Part shown: in pieces, positions 59,447 through 64,000 of the stretch
Layout of the letters: each line of letters starts with the position of its first letter
Position numbering within the stretch: the stretch's first letter is position 1
NCBI RefSeq assembly: GCF_018885305.1
Contig: NZ_CP076544.1
Span: 1,488,001-1,552,000, forward strand
Origin: Curtobacterium sp. L6-1
GTDB lineage: Bacteria > Actinomycetota > Actinomycetes > Actinomycetales > Microbacteriaceae
Length of the DNA stretch: 64,000 nucleotides
Direction: 5' to 3'
Program-made: the position numbers and the translations under genes
Notes under the pieces: generated by a model
Told to the model about the DNA's origin: nothing
The model's database searches: none
The model's input: the letters and a program-made list of their open reading frames with translations, nothing else

Positions 59447-60865
59447 ATGGCAACGACGCCGCGCACCTCCACCCTGTTCCGCCGGAAGCCGATCGACACG
59501 ATCGACGACGGCTCCGGGGGCGAGGGCGGTCTGAAACGGCACCTCGGGCTCTGGCAGCTGACCGCGATCGGCATCGGCGGGATCATCGGCGCGGGGATCT
59601 TCACCCTCGCCGGCACGGTCGCGAACGGCGTCGCCGGACCGGCCGTCCTCATCTCGTTCCTCGTCGCCGGGGTCGCGAGCGCCGCCGCCGCGCTGTCGTA
59701 CGCGGAGTTCGCGGGCCTCATCCCGAAGGCCGGCAGCGCCTACACGTACGGGTACGCCGTGCTCGGCGAGATCGTCGGCTGGTTCATCGGCTGGGACCTG
59801 CTGCTCGAGTACACGGCGATCGTCGCGGTGGTCGCCATCGGGATCTCCGGCTACGTCGGGTTCCTGGTCGGTCAGTTCGGCATCGACCTGCCCGCCTGGA
59901 TGCTCGGCGCCCCCGGCACCGGCGACGGGCACGTCGTCGACGTCTTCGCCATCGCGCTCTGCCTGCTCACCGCGTTCGTGCTCACCCGGGGCATCCGGAG
60001 CGCCGCCCGGTTCGAGTTCGTCGCGGTCGGCATCAAGGTCGCGCTCGTCGTGCTCATCGTCGTGCTCGGGGTGTTCCACATCGACAGCGCGAACTACTCG
60101 CCGTACTTCCCGTTCGGCTTCGGCGGGGTGATGACCGGTGCCGCGACGGTGTTCTTCGCCGTGTTCGGCTACGACGCCATGTCGACGGCCGCCGAGGAGT
60201 CGACCGACGCCCGGAAGCACATGCCGAAGGCGATCCTGCTGTCCCTCGGCATCTCGATGGTGCTCTACGTGCTCGCGACGCTCGTGCTCACCGGGATGCA
60301 GGATTACAAGGACATCGACCCGGCGTCCGGCTTCTCGTCCGCGTTCGCGTCGGTCGGGTTCGGCGGCGTCGCGAACGTCATCGCGATCGGAGCCATCGTC
60401 GGCATCGTCACGGTCCTGGTCACGTTCATGCTCGGCGCCTCGCGCGTCTGGTTCTCGATGAGCCGCGACGGCCTCATGCCGAAGTGGTTCGCGAAGACCG
60501 ACCCGAAGCGCCACGTGCCGACCCGGGTCACCTGGATCCTCGGCATCGCGTCGGCCGTGCTGGCCGGGGTGCTGCCGATCGGGGTCGTCGCCGAGCTGAC
60601 GAACATCGGCATCCTGCTCGCGTTCGTGGTCGTCTGCACCGCGGTGATCGTGCTCCGCTACCGGCAGCCCGACCTGGACCGCCAGTTCCGGCTGCCGTTC
60701 ATGCCGGTCGTCCCGGCGATCGGGGTGCTCGCCTCGCTGTGGCTGGTGTCGTTCCTGCAGTGGGAGACGTGGGTGCGGTTCGCGATCTGGTTCGCGATCG
60801 GGCTGGGCGTGTACTTCGGCTACTCGCGGAAGCACAGCAAGCTGGCCGAGCCGACCGCGCGCTGA
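59447..60865 (+). CDS. APC-superfamily amino acid permease (2), cationic amino acid transporter-like
   Basis: 472 aa from ATG at 59447 (MATTPRTSTLFRRKPIDTID). GLWQLTAIGIGGIIGAGIFT is the CAT/APC helix 1 motif, followed by YAEFAGLIPKAGSAYTYGYA and VFFAVFGYDAMSTAAEESTD, and RVWFSMSRDGLMPKWFAK. These features match actinobacterial relatives of YfnA/CAT transporters of cationic or branched-chain amino acids. A repetitive GTCCGGAC pair flanks GGGAGGCCC just upstream (59375-59405). Substrate unknown. Confidence 0.92.
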   Translation: MATTPRTSTLFRRKPIDTIDDGSGGEGGLKRHLGLWQLTAIGIGGIIGAGIFTLAGTVANGVAGPAVLISFLVAGVASAAAALSYAEFAGLIPKAGSAYTYGYAVLGEIVGWFIGWDLLLEYTAIVAVVAIGISGYVGFLVGQFGIDLPAWMLGAPGTGDGHVVDVFAIALCLLTAFVLTRGIRSAARFEFVAVGIKVALVVLIVVLGVFHIDSANYSPYFPFGFGGVMTGAATVFFAVFGYDAMSTAAEESTDARKHMPKAILLSLGISMVLYVLATLVLTGMQDYKDIDPASGFSSAFASVGFGGVANVIAIGAIVGIVTVLVTFMLGASRVWFSMSRDGLMPKWFAKTDPKRHVPTRVTWILGIASAVLAGVLPIGVVAELTNIGILLAFVVVCTAVIVLRYRQPDLDRQFRLPFMPVVPAIGVLASLWLVSFLQWETWVRFAIWFAIGLGVYFGYSRKHSKLAEPTAR

Positions 60866-60964
60866 GGGATCGCTGGAGACGACGTCGCCTGGACGGCAGC
60901 GACCCGACCGTCCACGAGAGACGGCCGGGCCGCTGGTGCCCCAGTGCGGGCCGATCCGGACGGG

Positions 60965-61837
60965 TCAGTACACCTTGCGGATGTAGCTGATGCAGATGTC
61001 CACCTCGACGGTCAGGAGCGAGTCCTGCTTCTGGAACCGCCGCAACAGGCTGACGTGGCTCGGGCTCGAGATCGTCGCGCGGCCGGCCGGCCCGACGATG
61101 AAGATGTTGTCGGTCTCTGCGGCTTCGATGATCTTGAACAAGTCGTCTTCTCCTGTGTTTGTCTGGTCTGAGTCGCCAGGTGTGTACGAGCCGTCGTACT
61201 CGAAGTGCCACGGCTCCTTCTTCTTGAATCCATCGCCCTTGGGCTGCCAACCGAACTTCGGACCGTTGGCGTTCATCCAGGTCTTGGCCGACGTACCGTA
61301 GCTGTCGACGCCTCCGCTGAAGTCGACCGCGAGCCCGAGACCGTGGACGGATGTGCCTGGCAGCGCCGCTTCGTTGAAGCCGGGCTCCCCGGCGATGTAC
61401 CCGTCGTACAGGTACTGCTGACGTGCGCGGCTCCGGTACGCCTCCGCCATCGTCAAAGGCGTCCCGAGGGCCTTCTTGAAGGCCGTGTTCATCGCCCGGT
61501 AGGAAGCGGCAGCACCGGCGACCAGGTACTGATCACCGAGACCGAGTGTCGAGACCGCGACGAGCACCAGTTGCGACGTCGGGATCTCTCCGTTCGGGTA
61601 GGCAGCAGCGGCCCGCATCGCGGACGACCTCGATCCCGCACCGGGTCCGGTCTCGGGGTACGAGGGCCCCAGTGGTCCGGTGGGTACAGCGGCGTTCGCC
61701 TTGGTCGTCCCACTCACCGTCGAAGCTCCGAGCGTCGCGGCTGCGGCTGCCGCGAGCAGCAACACGGACCGTCGACTCGTTCCTCGTGGGCCTCCGGGTG
61801 GCCCCTCGCCCTCGTGCCCGTCAGGATTGCTCGTCAT
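60965..61837 (-). CDS. Tat-exported M15 D-alanyl-D-alanine carboxypeptidase, endolysin-like
   Basis: 290 aa from ATG at 61837 with GAGGGGAG upstream. Twin-arginine signal TSRRSVLLLAAAAAATLG, cleavage near ANAAV. The peptidase has AYRSRARQQYLYDGY, SVHGLGLAVDF (SxHGxAxD) and EPWHFEY (ExxHxEY), which are the VanY/M15 zinc and catalytic residues. After residue 230 a C-terminal extension (FKIIEAAETDNIFIVGPAGR, then LLRRFQKQDSLLTVEV) resembles the small C-terminal segments of phage endolysins. It would cleave cell-wall stem peptides. Base composition is lower in GC than the surroundings (for example 61140-61180). Confidence 0.9.
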   Translation of the reverse strand: MTSNPDGHEGEGPPGGPRGTSRRSVLLLAAAAAATLGASTVSGTTKANAAVPTGPLGPSYPETGPGAGSRSSAMRAAAAYPNGEIPTSQLVLVAVSTLGLGDQYLVAGAAASYRAMNTAFKKALGTPLTMAEAYRSRARQQYLYDGYIAGEPGFNEAALPGTSVHGLGLAVDFSGGVDSYGTSAKTWMNANGPKFGWQPKGDGFKKKEPWHFEYDGSYTPGDSDQTNTGEDDLFKIIEAAETDNIFIVGPAGRATISSPSHVSLLRRFQKQDSLLTVEVDICISYIRKVY

Positions 61838-61971
61838 CGTGCTCCCCTCTGGGAGACCACGCCCCTCGTGTTCCCCCGCGAGCAGAATCGCAGTTCTGCC
61901 CCCGCACGGGGACCCCCACAACTGGGCCTTCCGTTCCACGCCGTCGTCGGGTGGCTTCCGCAGGAGACCGG

Positions 61972-62415
61972 TCAGTCGCGCCGGTGCTTGCCGAGCGAGG
62001 CGGTCGGCGCCGCCATCGGGTGGTTCCGGAACCAGCGGAGCAGCTCGCGCGGCTTGCTCCGGTCGGCGCTGGCGTCCCCACCACCGAGGAAGTCGCTGAA
62101 CCCCTCGGGCGGCTCGACCTGGTCGCCGCGGTCGAACGCCATCGTCCAATCCGGGAACCGACGGGTGTGGATGGACTCCTCGACCAGCAGCCGGACCTCG
62201 TCGTGCCGCGGGTCGCCGACGATGCGGCTGTACGTCGCCATCACCGCGTCGTGCGGCCCCTCGAGGAGCTGCATGAAGCGTCCGGCCCGGTGCACGAGCA
62301 GCCCGGTCAGCCCGTCCTGGGTGTTCCGGACGCGGGAGTACTCGAGCACCTCTTCGAGCGCCTCGGCGTCGAACGGCTGGGTGGCCGAGCTCATGTAGAC
62401 GAGTGACTGCAGCAT
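61972..62415 (-). CDS. BLUF-domain blue-light photoreceptor
   Basis: 147 aa. The flavin-binding BLUF residues are all present: Tyr7 (LVYMSSA), Asn31 (RVRNTQDGLTG), Gln49 (RFMQLLEGP), then Trp90 and Met92 (FPDWTMAF). Such proteins bind FAD non-covalently and switch hydrogen bonds on blue-light absorption. The C-terminus (SDFLGGGDASADRSKPRELL) carries no output domain, so signalling must be by protein contact. Single gene; the partner is unknown. Confidence 0.95.
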   Translation of the reverse strand: MLQSLVYMSSATQPFDAEALEEVLEYSRVRNTQDGLTGLLVHRAGRFMQLLEGPHDAVMATYSRIVGDPRHDEVRLLVEESIHTRRFPDWTMAFDRGDQVEPPEGFSDFLGGGDASADRSKPRELLRWFRNHPMAAPTASLGKHRRD

Positions 62416-62499
62416 GATGACTCATCCTCCCGTCTCCGGGGGCCCCGCGTGCTCCCCAGAACGGGGCTGATCGTCGGAGGGGCCTGGCACGATGTCCCT

Positions 62500-64000
62500 G
62501 TGCCAGCCGTCCCGATGATCGATGCCGTCGACGTCATCCGCTTCGTCGGACCGCAGACGTTCGGACGCGCCCGCGACGTCGTGCGCGCCGGCCTGGTCGA
62601 GGACGCCACCTGGACCGACGAGGACGGCTCGATCACCGCGACCGTGGGCGGCAGCGCGGACGACCCGTACGAGGTCCGTGTCGAGACGACGATCGCCCGC
62701 GGCGAGTTCGTCCGCCCGGTCCGCAGCCGCTGCACCTGCCCCCTCGGCGGCGAGTGCAAGCACGTCGCCGCCGCACTCCTCACCATCAACGCACGTGCCC
62801 TGGCCGCGCAGGCCGGCCCGCGCACGCAGGCGCCCACGGCGCCGACCCCGGACTGGAGGCGCGACCTCGCCCGCCTCGCCGGTGACGACGACGACGCGGT
62901 CGGGTCCGCAGGCCGACCTGCGCCGGGCGGGATGGGCCTCCAGTTCGAGCTGCGCGACGCCGTGCCGGCACGGCTCGCCGGCCGGGCGCGTGCCGCCGGT
63001 CGACCGATGCCGGTCGCCTCGCGCGCGGTGCGGCTCGGGGTGCGTCCGGTCAGCCGGAGCGCCGCGGGCAACTGGGTGCGTGGGCAGCTGACGTGGGGCG
63101 CGCTCCCCTACTCGATGAACCGGCTCGGTCTCGAACCCGAGCAGCACGGGTGGTTCATGCAGTTCGCCGCGCTGCACCGCGCCGGTGCCCTGGCCGGACT
63201 GCCGGGCGAGAGCGACTGGATCCACCTCGACGACTTCCGCAGTCCGCTCCTCTGGCCGTTGCTCCGGCAGGCGGGGCCGCTCGGCATCGCGTTCGTGACG
63301 GGCAAGCGCGAGGGCGGGGTGGACCTCGGCGTCGACGCGCGGGTGCTGCTCGACGCGACCCGGACGGCCGAGGGGCTCGTGATCGGCGCCAGCGCGGTGC
63401 TCGACGGTCGCCCCGTCGCCGAGGGTGCCGCCCGTGTCGTCGGTGACCACGGCGTCTACGCGTTCCGCGAGTCACCCGAGTTCCACGTCGCTCTCGCCCC
63501 CACCCCAGCACCCGTGCCGGAGGACCAGCGCCGGATGCTCGTCGACGCCGCGCGGATCACCGTGCCGACGGACGAGGTCGACGAGTTCCTGGCGGACTGG
63601 TCGCCGCGCCTCCGCGGCTCGCTCGGGCTGGTGAGCTCCGACGGGTCGCTGGAACTGCCGGAGCGCACACCGCCGGAACTCGTGCTCTCGGTGACGTTCG
63701 AGCCGGCCCGGGCGCCGCGGACGGACGACCGGGCGCACCTGCAGTGGCGCTGGACCGTCGACGGGCGGAAGGACCCGGTGTCGCTGCACGGGCCGCTGCC
63801 TGACCTGTCGGGTGTGCGGGCCGCCGACGACGACCACGTCCCGGGGCCGGGTGGCGGACTCGACTGGTTCGCGGACGGCACGATCGACGGTGCCGACGTG
63901 GCCGTGCTCGCGAACGAGCTGCTGCCCGCGCTGCCTGCGGCCGGCGTCCGCGTGGTCGTGCAGGGCGAGCGCGTCGACTACGAGCGGTTGAGCGGCCGAC
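62500..64000 (+). CDS. SWIM zinc-finger protein, probably SNF2-type helicase, N-terminal part
   Basis: The gene runs past the right edge; about 500 residues are visible. Start is GTG at 62500 (VPAVPMIDAVDVIRFVG) or the ATG at 62515; no strong ribosome-binding site is visible. The SWIM motif is CTCPLGGECKH with Cys78, Cys80, Cys86 and His88. A stretch GLQFELRDAVPARLAGRARA and WVRGQLTWGALPYSM follow, as in the N-terminal region of actinobacterial SWIM-SNF2 (HepA-like) helicases. The helicase core would lie beyond the window. Role in nucleic-acid processing is inferred. Confidence 0.78.
   Translation, partial: MPAVPMIDAVDVIRFVGPQTFGRARDVVRAGLVEDATWTDEDGSITATVGGSADDPYEVRVETTIARGEFVRPVRSRCTCPLGGECKHVAAALLTINARALAAQAGPRTQAPTAPTPDWRRDLARLAGDDDDAVGSAGRPAPGGMGLQFELRDAVPARLAGRARAAGRPMPVASRAVRLGVRPVSRSAAGNWVRGQLTWGALPYSMNRLGLEPEQHGWFMQFAALHRAGALAGLPGESDWIHLDDFRSPLLWPLLRQAGPLGIAFVTGKREGGVDLGVDARVLLDATRTAEGLVIGASAVLDGRPVAEGAARVVGDHGVYAFRESPEFHVALAPTPAPVPEDQRRMLVDAARITVPTDEVDEFLADWSPRLRGSLGLVSSDGSLELPERTPPELVLSVTFEPARAPRTDDRAHLQWRWTVDGRKDPVSLHGPLPDLSGVRAADDDHVPGPGGGLDWFADGTIDGADVAVLANELLPALPAAGVRVVVQGERVDYERLSGR

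Overview
The window is very GC-rich, densely coding, and has many GTG starts and short operons joined by 4-bp GTGA/ATGA overlaps. Gene content (class II DAHP synthase, biotin-dependent pyruvate carboxylase, GarA/FtsR-type FHA-MerR module, LAxTG sortase substrate, LigC plus stand-alone LigD-type polymerase) points to an actinobacterium, most likely Microbacteriaceae and perhaps Curtobacterium-like. The genus is inference; no rRNA or other marker is present.

Layout. 1-4.1 kb: a leftward operon of ROK glucokinase, PlsC acyltransferase and class II DAHP synthase (cut by the window edge), divergent from a long-chain acyl-CoA synthetase. 4.2-11.1 kb: a secreted protein with two related halves, peptide deformylase plus pyruvate carboxylase (operon), and a ParA-type ATPase. 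11.1-11.9 kb: about 0.8 kb of non-coding DNA holding a highly regular array of a 14-bp motif in both orientations, the strongest unexplained signal here. 11.9-13.8 kb: GarA-like FHA protein, FtsR-like MerR and a second MerR regulator. 13.9-14.4 kb: remnant of a chitin-binding protein gene. 14.5-16.5 kb: two FecCD-type permeases behind a DtxR/IdeR-like iron box. 16.7-23.5 kb: HtrA-type protease, hypothetical proteins, S4 RNA-binding protein, J-NERD fusion, APH-type kinase and a Nudix-NYN fusion. 23.5-26.75 kb: a TPP riboswitch and the thiM-thiE-thiD/tenA operon.

26.8-39.9 kb is a mosaic of small regulator/enzyme pairs: metallophosphoesterase/MarR, VOC, GNAT, NADPH reductase, LysR/MFS, HxlR with an NAD(P)-binding oxidoreductase, quinone reductase, patatin, acyl-CoA dehydrogenase/QsdR-like. 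40.2-44.7 kb: PutA with a divergent LysR regulator. 44.9-46.6 kb: a surface protein with an LAYTG sorting signal. 46.7-54.6 kb: azoreductase, MBL hydrolase, LigC-type DNA ligase, two overlapping tiny ORFs, a primase-polymerase domain protein, DUF429, an MshA-like glycosyltransferase, and uracil-DNA glycosylase. 54.7-64 kb: two APC permeases, ADP-ribosylglycohydrolase, a lysozyme-like protein, several small unknowns, a Tat-exported M15 peptidase, a BLUF photoreceptor and the start of a SWIM-domain (probably helicase) gene cut by the window end.

Convergent gene ends often carry long hairpins with a shared GGGAGGC core. Many very long antisense open frames are by-products of GC bias and are left out. 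No tRNA, rRNA, CRISPR array, insertion sequence or phage integrase was recognised by eye.
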